A stretch of DNA of 64,000 nucleotides, taken from contig JAKSGN010000035.1 in assembly GCA_024180945.1 (NCBI GenBank), forward strand, positions 1,488,001-1,552,000, given 5' to 3'. Below, piece after piece: positions 44,914-57,600 of the stretch. The notes below the pieces were generated by a model. The model ran no database searches, was not told the origin of the DNA, and saw nothing but the letters and a program-made list of their open reading frames with translations. Within the stretch, counting starts at the first letter, position 1. Each line of letters opens with the position of its first letter. The translations under genes were made by a program, and so were the position numbers. Origin of the DNA: Macrophomina tecta (taxonomy: Eukaryota > Ascomycota > Dothideomycetes > Botryosphaeriales > Botryosphaeriaceae).

Positions 44914-46598
44914 ACTGACGAACAAGCTGCCAGCAACCGGCTTGTAAGAATCGACCGCATACGTCGATGCAATGGCCGGCAGCGCCGCAACCTGGATTCC
45001 CGCGCACGCATACCCGACCACCACGATGGGCGCCCAATGCCATTTGTGGTCATAGCCGACCGCGACGCAAATATTCCCCAAGATCATGATGAAAATATAC
45101 GGAATCATCGCCGGCAGTCGCATCTCCGGCTCACGAATGCCGCCGTTCCTGGCGGTCAGCTTCGCCGCGACCCAGTCGCTCAACGGGCCCGCGGTGGCCA
45201 AGCCTATGAATGCGCCCACCAAGACAGCAAAGTTCATGAAGCCGATGACCTCGGACGAGAAGAGGTACGGCGGCGCGGCGAAGTTCTGGGCCTGCGTCAG
45301 GTTGATGGCGAGGAAGGACGAGCAGCTCCACGAGACGACGAACGACGCGAACTCGACGATGGGGAAGGCGAACAGCTTCCACGGAATCCACAGGTCGAGC
45401 AGGATGGCGCGGAGTGGGTTGGCGTTCGGCGTGTACATGCCCCACTGCTTCCTGCTGGGCGTGCCGCGGCCGAGCCACGGGTCGCGCTGCGCCGTCGGCA
45501 TGGCCTCGAGGTCGCCCGACGCGGCAGGCGAGGAGGCGTGCGTGGGGACCTGCGCGATGCCGTCGCCGGGCGAGACCTCCTCGATGGCCTCGGCGCCAGT
45601 CTTCTCCTCGGTGGAGGAGGCTGCCGGCGAGGGCTTGGCGGCGGGCATGGAGTCCATGTGCGGCCGCGGGTACTTGGATTCGGGGTACAGGAAAGCGACG
45701 AGCACGCAGCCCAGGCCGAGCAGGCCCGCGTTGAGCCACCAGAAGCTGCGCCAGCCGACGTGCAGCGCCATCGACCCGGAGATAATGGGACCGACCCTGC
45801 AGATGGGTTAGTTGGATTGCTTCGACAGGCGCCGTGGGGAGGTGGAAGCGGTTCCGCGGGGAACAAGCTTACATCAATGAACCCATATATGCTACCCAAT
45901 ACATAGTGTTCCACTTGCCGCGGTCGTGCAGGAAGAAGATGTCCGCGATAATGGCAGGTTGCATTGTTTCCGCCGGCCCGGCTCCGATGCCGTTGATAAC
46001 GCATGCGCCCATGAAGCTGCCGTAAGACTTGGCCTCGGCGCGCCAGATGGCGGACGCAAAACAGACGAGAGTGGAGAAGAAGAGGACTGGACGGCGGCCG
46101 AACGATGTGCTGATGGGAACCCTATGTTTGATGCACGTCAGCGTTCGGGATCATCTGTATGGAGAAGGGGCAGCCGTACCAGATGAAATTGCTGAAACCG
46201 AGAACCAGAATACAGATACCAGTGAACTGGATGGCCTCAGACAGCGTGCAGTTGAAATCTCTCATGTAGTACTCGAACTGCGGCGCCAGCGCGAGGGGGC
46301 CGAATCCTTGAACAAAGGTAACATAGGTAGTGACGGTAATAGCAGACGTTTTCCACCAGAGGGTCCAATTAAGTGGGTCGTGCTTGTCATCTGTCGGCTG
46401 TGGAACCAAAACACGGTGGTTCGTGTCTCCAGATTTAACGAAATGATGGGATCCAACATCTCGCATAATCTCCGTACCGGGGAGGATTTCAATTTGAAGC
46501 TCCTCCTCTATCTGGTGGAGGTCCTAAATAACATTTAGCAGTGCTGGAAAAGGCCGTACTGGCCATCGACGCACCTTATCCGTGTAATTCATCTCCAT

Positions 46599-49304
46599 GA
46601 TGGGCAAACAGGCTTTTCGCCAGCTGCGATCAGTTTCTCGAAGATCCGCTGCGAGTCCGGGGATGGAGAAGGACTAGATCGCCCGGCCGCGCAAGCCCCA
46701 GTTGTTGTGTAGTCCTTGTTGGAGTTTGATGGTGTGGCAGCAACTAAAATATGCGAATCCGACCCGATGAAACCTACAAAAAGTACCCGACCAGCCTACC
46801 AGCAATCTTTTGGGTGTGAAATAGAAGTTATGCTCGGTCCGTGTCCCGTCGGATACGCGGACTGGCTTGGGGATAAGTAGATATCGGCTGAGGGATGCTG
46901 CGGGGCCGATCTGCCAGCGGTGACGAGGAGTGAGCCGAAAATCGACCTCAGAGAGCCACTGTTGTGAAAGAGCGAGCGACTGACGTTAATATATGCGCTC
47001 CGCCGCGCATGTGCCCCGAATTGGTGCCGCTAAGTGCAACACCCTTGCACCTTGCCCCCGCAAATCCCAAGCGGAGAAAATGGAGAATCCCGGGGCCCCG
47101 CGTGGTTGGGACGAAGTCCAATCTGTGCCGCGACTGGGGTTCGCATCATCGGCGGCTTCGAGTTATGAAAGCACGCGGCGCGATATGGCGGAAGCCGGAA
47201 GGAGTCACTATCGGTTGGGCGGCGGCAAAAGAGACAGTAAGCCACGGTTGTTTAGCTCCATGGGGGGCTGGGTCAATGCCAGCTCTGTGGCCCGCAGGAG
47301 GTACGTAGCGGCGGGCCTGAGCACAAGTCAAAGTCGGTGTGGATGACCAAGAGGGGCAAGGGAGTCGAGAAGCGCTGGAAAGTGGTAGCCGGCAGCGGCA
47401 GTCGGCAAGCAGCTCTGCGCTCTGACTTCAGGCTGCGACAACAGTGGCGGACAAGATTTGGAGCTTGGCCTCCTCTTGTTGCACGCCGGTGGCGGAAGCT
47501 TTACCGTCCCTGTGATAGTGTGCGACTCGCGCTGCCGCTTCGGCACTTGTCGCCCTTGAACTTAGCATCAGTTTGCTCAGCCCGGCAGTTGGGCGAAACG
47601 ATCCTGCCGATGTCTCCTACCGTGGTCCATGGCGGTGCCTTGAGATTCACTTTCGCTCACCAGACTAGACTGTTGCGAGCAACGGCCTCACGACATCACA
47701 GTTGGCACCTCTGACGCTTGGCTCGGTGTGTGGGACCGAGCCCCTGCCCTACCGTTGTGCCACACGGCCGATCTGGGGAAAGGGTTCGGGGGTCGCTGCG
47801 GGGAACCAAGAGCGGGGACTGCCCGCCCACGGAATCTGTGCGCTCCCCTGAACACCAATCACAACTCAGTGCAGTGGTCCTTTCCGCTCCTTTTGCGAGG
47901 CTGCGGAACAAACAGTGTGCTTCCGAATAACCGGTGCAAGTATTGCTGGACGCGAATAAGTACTTCAGCCAGCCTCTCTTCGTACCTTTGCGGTTGCGGC
48001 GGAAATTCCACCTATCGCCACTAAACTCGGAGCAACAGCGCAGGTGTAGGTGTACATCCTGCGGAAGAGTACCGCAATGATCCGTTGGCCAGACGGAGCT
48101 ATAGTCCTTAATGGAGCTAACTCTTATCTCAAAGTGCCCCAATCTTACCTAGTCCAAATGGACTCTCGCACCAGCCGCCCACCTGAAGGATGGAGTCAGT
48201 GGACCTGTAACACTGGCAGACTTCGCAATAGCCTCGGACAACGACCTCTTATACCCTCGGCAATTTCCATCTAGCCCACTATTCCCGTATCGAGTTCAAG
48301 GAGCTATATGCATCCGTCCATATACGAGGCCATTGTTTCGTCCAGTCGGTCTTTCGCTATGGTATAGCCAGCACTCATGCCAGCGCGACAATAAAGGTGA
48401 GCATAGACTCGGGATTAACGCGCATTACGAACCATAGACCGCTTCGACTTCTGTGGTGATGCACGACTTCGACCGAGGCTGAAAATAGAGTTGCTACCTT
48501 TGTGTGTTGATCGGGGCGTTGTGGCGCACAATTGGTGCAGCGAGACGCGTCGGTAACAAAACACAACCAACAACGGCCTGGGCTGGCCAGAGCGCTCATC
48601 AGCCATTACTAGACAGGCGTCTAGACCTCAATGCCGAAAATATTGCCCGATGCCCACGTGGCCAGAATCCATGCAACAAGGTCCCCTAGTAAAATCTTCG
48701 GCGCGTTCAACGAAAGGCACTCAATTCAGGACATCGGCCTCGTCATCGCCCAGCACAGTTGTTTCTCTCGCCACGGCAAAGCCATTTCTGGGCGCCTGTA
48801 GACAAGAAAAATCGTCTCGTTTCGCGAATTGTCTGTTTTAGAAGATGGCACCCTCTCGCCATGCCGCTTCCCTGAGCTTGCGATTCAGAATCGACGCCAT
48901 GTTCGGGCGGCACTGTTATCGGCACTTTTTTGGGGATGTGGGGCGCAATCTCCAACGGTCCCAGGAGAGAACAGGCTAGAAGCGATGGCCGCAGTTCATT
49001 AAGTAGACCTCAAACCACCCCTCTCAACTACCTCATCGCCACCTTCTATTTCATGGAAAAACGTATATTTCAGCTGACTGGGCAAAATCGGACATAGGAA
49101 GCCTTAGACGGGGATCACCATTGCTAACACCCGAGACTCATAGATCAAATCTCATACTGCATTACAGACAGCATCACGCACCCATGAGGACGAGCGCATT
49201 AAGGCAGCCTGTTTGCGCAGTAACTCTCTGATTCACACTATCCCGCCGCCTGATATGCCGAACGCAACCCCAACCAGCGACCTGCGCATCGAAAACTACA
49301 CGGG
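46599..49304. other. Spacer of 2.7 kb without a supported gene
   Basis: Holds the promoter of the disrupted MFS gene at the left. Open frames reach 148 codons (48142-47696, -) but are unrecognisable and overlap others. No repeats obvious by eye. Confidence 0.4.
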
Positions 49305-49690
49305 CTAGAACACGTTTACACGCTCGGCGGGCAGGGCAGGCTTCTCCCGGAGATCGAGCAACTTCTGGTCTGCCCAGTCACGGGCACCCTCGTCAGGATG
49401 CCCTCTGGCGTAAGGCAGCAGATCGATGTTGTAGAGAACCTTGGCGAGAATGAGGCACATTTCACGATACGCCAGACTACGGAAGTAATAAAGCGAGCGT
49501 CAGCGTCACCTAGTCAACACGGTTGGGTGCTCTTTCTCCGGTCTCGTTGACGCGCGCACAGACTACTCGGCCGGCCCCCACTATCTGCAGCGGTGCTGTC
49601 GACCTGCCGGAAGGTAAGGGCTCCAAATGGTTTATATTCATATTCGTCCCGTTCTTGGACCTTGCTCTGGTAGGACCAAAGAACAAGTAG
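49305..49690 (-). pseudogene. Cytochrome P450 C-terminal relic
   Basis: On the - strand, 49475-49305 reads LAYREMCLILAKVLYNIDLL…WADQKLLDLREKPALP and a stop, the block that follows the haem loop in fungal P450s (helix L and the C-terminal strands). About 70 bp upstream, after what looks like an old intron ending TTCCGTAG, another piece reads LQIVGAGRVVCARVN, similar to the haem-binding FGxGxxxCxG loop, with Cys at 49560-49558. The Phe and last Gly of that loop are changed, and the expected GT donor after it is missing. No other P450 exons are visible further upstream. This is a decayed 3' end of a gene of the fungal multi-family type. The last exon is the surer part. Confidence 0.6.
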
Positions 49691-50379
49691 GTGAGTGTAA
49701 TGATGGCCGAACACGGCATGCATGCACTTGACCTCGCTACGACGAAGTCTCGGCCTATTCAGCCTTCGGCTGTTTCCAAATAGCCTTCGATGGGATCGTA
49801 TGGCCAACGACTCTGGCAGGAACAATGAGATCAGATAGGTGGGACATTGGAGCATCCTTCCACAAGTCTGAGCTCAGGGAGCCACTTAACCGCGTGGCGC
49901 GATAGCAGACGTGAAGCGAAATGTTCCGAATGCAGCAGGAGCTTCGCTAGACCAAGTAATTGGCGTGGAATATGTGTTAAACACTTCCAATGAAGACTGT
50001 TATGAGCAGCACTGTAGTAGGCAAATCGCGAGTTTCAAGCACCTGAAGAATTGGGAAAGAATGTATGAAAGCTGTAGAAGAGTAGTAGCAAAGAATTCCA
50101 AAGTAATGAATGTTCCAACTTCCAGGCAGTGTGCTGAATAGGCCAGCTCAATGACGTTCCGGACGCATTAAGCCTTCTCGATAGCCGCGCTCCAAAGCCA
50201 TGTCAACTTAAAGAATGTGGTAGCATCAAATGAACCATAGAGACCTCCAATTCTCGCGATCTCCAGAAATCGATACGAAGGAAGGAACCTGCTCTCAGGC
50301 AGCCTAGCGGGAAGGCCTTCGAAAATATCCAAAAAAAAAAAGAGAAGGACAGGTTGGTCTAGTGAAGGAGGCGCCGAAG
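49691..50379. other. Spacer
   Basis: About 690 bp without a recognisable gene. An A-rich tract lies near 50330. Confidence 0.5.
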
Positions 50380-51668
50380 TTATTGATAGTACCCCTGCCC
50401 ATACTGTTCTAGACCATAGCCATGACAGCCACTTGCGTCGGAGGCAGGGTCATGCATCGTAGCATCCTGGTACGGATCGGTAGCGTGTTCTTCGGGAACT
50501 GTTTGTGGCGCAGCGGGCTCGATTTCGACATCTGGATGGGACCAGACATAGAATGAGGGGTGAGATGGATCGCCCTGCTGAGGCAGCCAATCATAATCCG
50601 CATGTTCAGGCTGCAGCTCCGGTTGAATCATATGCGGTATGTCTTCGCAAATTTGACCATAGTATTGAACATTTTCGTACTCGCTCCAGGGGCCGGGTGT
50701 CGGGTTTGCATCAGCAAGCTGAGCTGTCTCATCTCCAGGCTCCGTCAATGCGCCTGTGCGCCTGTCCGGAAGGCTGGCAGAAAAGGTTGCAGCGTGTGGT
50801 ATGGGCTGCCCGTGTTCATCCGAAAAGTTATGCGGGCCTTGTTGTCTCTGGTGGAGCAAATCCTCGACACATCCAAACATGACTCCAATGATGGCGTTGT
50901 CAAGCTCGGGAGGAAGATAAGATTCACGCAACTTGAACTTTATCATGCTGGCGAGTTGTTCTGGATTGTAGAGAGAACGATATGATGTATCACCATGATC
51001 TGGGCAGCTGTCAGAGTGCTGGGAGATTTCAAGTCTGTTGACTGGTATCCCACAGAGATAGAGAGAGAAGGGAAATGCACAACCTACATGGAGAAGGAAT
51101 GGAGCTCTCCGGCATTGCTCCAAAGAGGATCGTGTATACGTCAATCCATTTGCCTTCTTCGCTTTTTTTGGCGTCGGCTTTTTTCTTCAACTCAACCAAG
51201 GTTGAGTTAGTAAACAACCGCGGATCGAGTGGTGCTCCTCTTTCACATCCCCTCCATGCTTGATGATGCCCATCCAGAGAAACCTTGTCCTCGAACTTCT
51301 CATGACATCGTTCGCATTAGTATTCGGACCGGTGGCACCTGTATAGATGCTCCCTATAAAGCGGTTACGTGAATGTCGGTTCGAAGGCTTCCTATCGCTT
51401 ACTTCAACCGTGAGATTTTCGGGAATTCGTGAGCGCAGGTAGGCGATATCAATTGGCTTCGCGGAAATCTCTTCACATAAGGGCAAGCAAACTTCTTGAT
51501 CAAACCCCCCGGCTGGTCATCTAATGGCAGTATCAGCAACCACGCCGCCCCAAATAATTACTTCCCGTTGGCGCAGGAATGATTACTCTCGGACTGAGTT
51601 TCAGGGTCCTGGGGACGAGTGGACTGGCCATTGAGGCGACGTCTTTTGGGCGGTTGATTTGCATCCAT
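50380..51668 (-). pseudogene. C2H2-type fungal protein gene with one premature stop (copy A)
   Basis: Four exons (51668-51587, 51520-51403, 51353-51088, 50999-50380) join to 1,086 nt, exactly 362 codons, with good intron ends throughout. One in-frame TAA at 51319-51317 interrupts it near codon 79. The order matches a common fungal protein type: a basic N-terminus (PPKRRRLNG), KKFACPYVKRFPRS…C, a conserved RLKEHLYRCH, then a CxxC finger CERCHEKF…L…H, EGKWIDVYTILF and an IPSPY block. The C-terminus is acidic and Gln/Tyr-rich. The related copy B has CAA (Gln) where this one has TAA, so a single C-to-T change explains the stop. TACTAAT at this site also resembles a branch point, so alternative splicing past the stop cannot be excluded. 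Confidence 0.6.
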
Positions 51669-53252
51669 GGTCGCTACATCTCTTCCTTTTGAAAGCCGTT
51701 TAAGGGAGAAAAACACATGCACTCACCTTAAATACTCTGAGACAAGTAACACCAGGCCAAGATCCTAGCAGAGTGCAACCCCAGCCTAACTTGCAGACGC
51801 TGCACACGGGGACCATTCCTATTAAAAGCAGACGTTGCTGCCCAACCATAGAGTCGGGCAGCAACTGCATGAAATCCCGCTGAGAAAGCTCCTCCAAAGC
51901 GTGTTTGTGACAGCTGCGAACATGCAATAGCGACAGCCGACCCAGAAACACGAGCCCATATCCGCTTGCCAACGTGTCCGATGTGTTTCCAATTGATGTC
52001 TAGCCTCAACCAATAGTTGCAAGGAGCATTTGAGGCGGCCAGCACGCTTTCCGCCCGCTGCAGGAATCCCATATTATCGGGGCGAAAGGAAAAGTAAGGC
52101 AAAGGAACAGAAGCGCCGGCGTGGCCGAGACATCGAGGACATAGGTGCCTGGAGGCCGATGAGCCATCAGTTTGCCAATAAAATTCTTCAGAGATACAAG
52201 AACGTACTGATCAAGGTGCCATTGCCGCCTTGGAGCCACACAGCAGTGCTGACGCCAAGTGGCCGCGGTGTACAGAAACCAATGCCACGTCCTGCAGCGG
52301 CGGTTACCGGGCGCCACACGGACTTCAAAGGAGCACGGGGCTGCTGCCTTTTATCCCAAATGCAAGAGAGGGCTCATGATCGCAAATGCGTCACAGTCCG
52401 CCCTGTGTGAGGCGGCCAGTCGTAGTCGTTTACTGTTGGAAGCGGTCGGGAGAAGTGAGAAGGGTTTGGTAAGCGAGGAGCGTTCGTCGCGGGGATGGCG
52501 ATAAGGCAAGTGGGCGTGTCTCAGGCGATCGCGAGGGTGGTGCGCCCACTGCCAAGGGCGTTCGAAAAGAGGATGAAGTGGAGTTTGGAGGGCGGGTGGA
52601 GCGGGTCAAGCGCAACATATCTTGCTGGCCCCCGGCCTTCCCTGCTCAGAAGCGTGACGCGTCGGAGGTCCGGGGGACGACGCGCCACAATGCGCGTCGA
52701 CGTCATCACCATCTCGGCCATGACTTTCCCAATCTTGAAACACAAAAGTTGAAGGAAGATATAAATCAGTTTGATCACAGAGGCTGCAGTAATCACACTT
52801 GAGTACAGGTCGGCGCTTGGAAATACGCACAATGCGCGGGCTGTCAAGGAAAGGCGCCACTTCTCCCCAGTATGAGCATAAGCACTCAATGCAAGTAAAA
52901 GAAGAGAGGTAATGAGATACAGGAGGGTATTCAATTTTCAAATATCCAAGAATAGAACGAGGCCTCACATGTATCCCGCTTCACAGCAGGCAGCAGGAAG
53001 TTTGAAGCATTCTCGGCCACTTGTTGATCTGTGTTGCACTGATGACATGGATTAGACCCCACCCTCCTGTCCATACAAAGTCTTAGTATACGCTTGAATT
53101 TTGGAGAATAATAGCCATTGTATAGAATTCTTCTTTTCAGCAAGAACCCGGAGATCGGTGGCAAGACATTTCAATCTACCGAAGGATCATGAAAACTGGA
53201 AGCAGCTCTTATTTCACTGGCCTCCTGCCAAGTCCGTCCCTCTCATTATGGC
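51669..53252. other. Spacer between the two C2H2-type genes
   Basis: 1.6 kb. Several hydrophobic frames occur on the - strand (for example near 52934-52521), but none can be joined into a gene or matched to a family with confidence. Confidence 0.4.
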
Positions 53253-54643
53253 TCAGGACTGGAAATCTTGCGCGCTATACTCCCCGAAGACGTCAAAATT
53301 TGTATCGCATATGTGCTGACCAACCACAGAAAAAGAACAGTCCATTTGAGGAGCCAACGCTCCCTCAATAATGTGTAGGACGAAGTCACCCTGTGAGAAC
53401 GAATGCGAGGCGCAAGGGTCACTCGAAAGACACAAACACTCTATCTCAGTATAATCAATGGGCGGCTGTTGAGAAGTCCATGCGTCCGGCTCGTGAGGCC
53501 TTTGCAAATCCTTGAAGACATCCATACATTGCTCATCGTTGGCTGAGATGATACCGTGGTCGTTGGTGGTTCCTGCTATGAAATCTTCGTGAGTTGTTGG
53601 AAGACTGTCATCCGGCTATACAGTAGCCTGGGGGTAGTGTTGTGTGGCAAAGCCCTGGTACTTAGCCTCTATAATTTGAACCTTGCTGGGACTTTCCATG
53701 AGGTCCATGGAAGCGTTGGGTGAAAAAGTACTGGAAAGGGTCGAAGCAGCTGCTTGGCGTCGTTGATCTTCCTGGAAGACTTGAAGCAGACGTTGATTGC
53801 AACCAGACGCAATTTGGATGGCTTGGGACATCGTTATGGTGGGCTCTTGGAAAGAGACTAGCGGTGGTTGAGCAAGGAATACTTTCCCCAGCTCTCGGTG
53901 GAGCATCTCGGGTAGTCTTTCTCGGGAGTATTCACAATATTTGGCCAGTGGCTCCTGATCGTGGACTGCGTAGAGCAATTTGTTAGGAAACACAAGTCTT
54001 TTACACGATGCAGTAAAAGGCTCAGTTGAGGCCCTCACAAGGTGATGGCACTTCTTTCTCGTCAGGAAGAGGGTGTTGTATATCTCAGTCCACTTTTCCT
54101 CGCTGGGCTTGCCTTTGCTGGATCTTCTCCGTAACTGATCTTCCACATCCCTCCCGAAGGTCTGACTGTCAAGCCGCTCACGCGGGGCACATGTATTTGG
54201 AGCCTTCAAGTGTGACTCCAACTCAAATTGAGACAGGGATGACTTTTGGCATCTAAGGCATTGATGTGGGTCCATGTGACATGTGTAAAGATGTTCCCTA
54301 GGGAGAATCAGTCAAAAGTAGAACGCAGCATTCCGGTGTTCCCTCAACCTTACTTCAACCGGGAAATCGATGGAAATGGATGCAGGCAAGCTGGAGCTAC
54401 GGGCCTCCATCGCGGATTCTTCCGTCTGTATGGACAACCGAGCTTCTTATGCTTCCGGCTAGAACGAAGTCTCAATATTCCTGAAGGACTTATCCAGGTG
54501 CGTTGGTGACCTGGGTGATGTTAGAAGCTTGCTGATGAAGGCTTTGAGTGCCTTACTTGCGTAAGCCTTGAGTACGAGGAGAGTTCAAGCCCTCCTCTGG
54601 CAAGTCCCGTAGATTGCGCACTCTGATGGTCTCTGTTCGTCAT
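53253..54643 (-). pseudogene. C2H2-type fungal protein gene, damaged (copy B)
   Basis: Related in order and splice positions to copy A: GCPYRRKNPRW…C, RLKEHLYTCH after an intron with a GTAAGG donor, the finger CLRCQKSSLSQFELESHL, then EEKWTEIYNTLF. After NTLF the reading frame is off by one. The alternative frame gives PDEKEVPSP, the block expected there, and an intron (donor GTGAGG, acceptor CTACGCAG) then leads to FHDQEPLAKYCEYSRERLPE. This implies one lost base in a T/C run. Downstream, TAG ends the open frame at 53618-53616, yet sensible sequence continues in the same frame (DDSLPTTHEDF… to 53253), as if Gln CAG had become TAG. The start (ATG 54643) and the first intron are uncertain. Confidence 0.5.
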
Positions 54644-57600
54644 ATTAAAGTCAATAAGAGTCCAAACAAAGAGGAGATGGAAACTTATGGGCAGCGATTG
54701 AAGGTAAATACTTGCATTTTATGAACTCGGAGCTTCGTTTTACCTAAAATTTTTCACGTCGAGGGCTGCAGCATACACCCGGCCTCACTGGTTTGCATAA
54801 GCAGGTTGTGGTGCATACATGATGGAGTGAATGTGGGCAATCCCGCCATGACAGCATAGCTCACCGGAACTCGTCATGCGCGGTGAGGTCTTCGGGTCAT
54901 CGCCGCCGCCGCCATGGCTGCGCTTCTCGAACGTAAATCAGTTCCATGGTCGCATGTGCCGCTATCCAGACCGTGGTCTAACCTATTGGTTTTATTCAAT
55001 TCGCAAAAGCGCACAGAATTTGCGTCGCCGGTGTCCGATGGAGAGGGGTTTTGCACAAGGCTCAGCGGAGGCTCCGCACCGCGTTTCTTGCTGCAGCGCA
55101 TCTGCTCAGTGTTGACCGGCCACGCACGAACGTCGAACCGTGGCTCCCATCTCATAGAGGAACGGGCAACGATGTGATGACGAGAACATGAGAGGACGAG
55201 GCTGAAGACGCAAAGTCAGCCACTCCTCGGAAAGTTCAGACCCACAGACCCCGCCGCCCCTCAGCAGTCCCTCCCCGCCCATCCCTGTCAAAACGCCAGC
55301 CCCTCAAAAGAGTAAAAGGCAAACGCGACTCGGCGCGTCTCCCCAGTCTGCCAGCAGTTAGCGCGGCGCGTCGTCCGCCGCCCGCCCCGCCGCGTTCCCG
55401 AGGCTTGCGCTCTCCGCCTCGCCCTGTGGTGGCGTCACACGAACTTTCTGTTCCCAGCCATCTGCGACGCGCCACCAGCGCCGCAGCACTCGTGTGACAG
55501 CTTCGAGAACGTCGCACGATCGGTAGTGCAAAGACGTCCCTGCATTGCGCGGCGCGGCGCGGCGCAGATATGTCTTTTCCTCCGATTGGTGGGCTCAAAT
55601 TTTGCTCGGCCATGGTATGCGGCAGTGGATAGCCGTGGAGCGGAGCGGACGGATGGATAATGGATATAGGCGCGGTTCGGCAGGGGTAAGGCGTCGGCGG
55701 GGCGAGACTTTGGTGGGAGGGCGACATCATTGCGGTGTGATTGGGGGTTTTTGCGGCTTTCGTAAGTAGATTGTGGATGAGAGGAAAGTGGTGTTGGTAG
55801 GTTTCTGCGGAGGTGGTCCTGCTGGTGCTGGTGCTGGTGCTGGTGCTGCTGTGGGGTCTTGGTTGGCCGGGCGCCCAGCAAGGAGTCAGCCGCGCCTTGG
55901 TAAGGAGAAAAGTATGAGTATTAGAGTAGAGTCTGAAGCAAGTATAAGAGGTGGCCTCTGATAAAAATTTGCAGCCGCGGGGCTGAGGTCGTGGTTCGCC
56001 GCGTGAATGGCTATGCGGGTAGCCGACGAAGGTGAGCACCCTGAACACCTGAGGAGGCTTAAAATGAGTAGAAAACCAACCCAAGCTGAGCACAGAGTGT
56101 GGAGCAGCTCAGCGCAGCATCGGAGACTGTTTGCGAGCCAGCGTTGAAGAAAGTGAGGGGGTGGGCGCATTCCTGGACGACAACCCGGATGGTCGCGCGG
56201 TCGCAACATAACGCCACCACGAACGACCGCTCCATGAAGAGCTCAGAAGAATATTCAAACACTAAAGGCGCCTATCAAGTTATTCGACGCTCACAGTGTT
56301 AGTGCAACATCGCAACAGCGCGAAGTGACGGCCGCCGGCCCTCCTACGCACGGCGGCACGCAGCCGTTCAACACCACAACAAACGCGTCCACAGCACCGT
56401 ACGCGCAAGCCTGGCTACGTTGAAGTCGCCCAAAGAGAACTATCGCCAGCCTAAGCCTCCTATCCACCTTCAAGAGTCCAAGAAGGCCAGCAGACATAAG
56501 ACAGTATAAGATCTTCTTCCTCAAAGCTCCAGGCATGCTGAAGTACATTAACGAAAAAGTATAAATGGAAAAAAAAAAAAAAATAAGACTTCGCGTCAGC
56601 CTCCGTCAGTGCAGTAGAGGCGACACTGTGCCCAAGGAGATAAGCGGAGCTCAGCGCCCCCCAGGCTGGTTCCAAAAACTTGGTAGTATTTGTCGCAACC
56701 CCGTAGGGAGCTTTCAGATATTAAACTGAAAAGAACAGCTACTCAACTTGATCAAAGCCAAAAAGGCAAGAAGAGCTGAAGAAAAAGAAGAGAAGAAAGA
56801 TTGGGAGTTGGAAAGGTGGAGGGGTATTTATAGGTGGGGGGTGGACCCTGGAGGACAGTGGCACGGGCCTTGTGCAGTGGTGTGAACCCGTGAGCTGACG
56901 GTAGTATGGCAAAGCAAATGGCAATGGGCACGGGCACCAACGGACGCATTTGTTGTGCCCTGAGCGTGAGTCTGGCTAAGTAGTCGCCTGCATGCGGGTC
57001 TGGCCAAAACTAGCAGGAAACCCGTGCGGATGATCCAGGCTCGCGGACGGGCAGCTGGCGCCATGAACTTCATCAGCCCAGATGGTCGCAAAGGAACTGC
57101 CGTAGATGCTGTTTCAACCCCTTTGTGGTACGGAGCAGGACACGACTCGAGACCTGGAGAGGGGATGAGCTTGACGCTCACCTCGACAGCCAGTCGACAT
57201 TCAGGACCTGATCGTCACAGAAGATGGAGGACGGTGAGAGCATCCACCATAGTTTCTGCGATGATCTCCTCACGATGCAGCATTGGACGTTCCTCAAAGC
57301 TCCGCGAGTGATGAGCTTAAGATCTGAACAAGACGGTCGCCGCATAATGACTTACATGCGTATCTTTCTGACCAAATGACGCTCGCCACCAACAGCAGCA
57401 CAACAGCAAAGCAGCATAATAGCGAGCCAGCGCCTCCAACCCACCCCCCTGTTGGATTTAAGTAACGTCCGCAAGCTCGGATTCTTAGCGTGACGTCACG
57501 CTTTTTCGTTCCAACACCTCCACACCCATAAACCCTCTCATCCTCTCCCTAGCCGCCAAGTGACCGAGGCGATCTCTTCCTCAAATCTCATCGTAGGGAC

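Larger units (their letters stand above)
41932..46598 (-). pseudogene. MFS transporter gene interrupted by a hAT transposon
   Basis: Exons 46598-46575, 46523-46180, 46121-45873 and 45796 onward run into the transposon. The coding sequence resumes beyond it, from 42172 to 42110, and ends in exon 42061-41932. Leaving out the element and one copy of the target duplication gives 1,701 nt, exactly 567 codons. The protein is a DHA1-type MFS carrier (KHDPLNWTLWWK at the start, LGFSNFIW, GPAETMQPAIIADIFFLHDR, RNGGIREPEMRLPA, SYKPVAGSLF and the final VNKNLWGYGFGKFITPW block), related to the intact carrier at 12.4 kb. The break lies in the late part, within helix 11 or just before it, so the truncated product loses its last membrane segments. 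No other defect is visible, so inactivation looks recent. Confidence 0.9.

Noticed and set aside
51700..52934. Hydrophobic frames on the - strand that might be the N-terminus of an ABC or other transporter
   Set aside because: Only isolated hydrophobic stretches; no conserved motif or nucleotide-binding domain, and the frames could not be joined.
55236..56093. 285-codon open frame on the - strand
   Set aside because: Ser/Thr/His low complexity created partly by a (GCTGGT)4 repeat; no domain and no splice structure.
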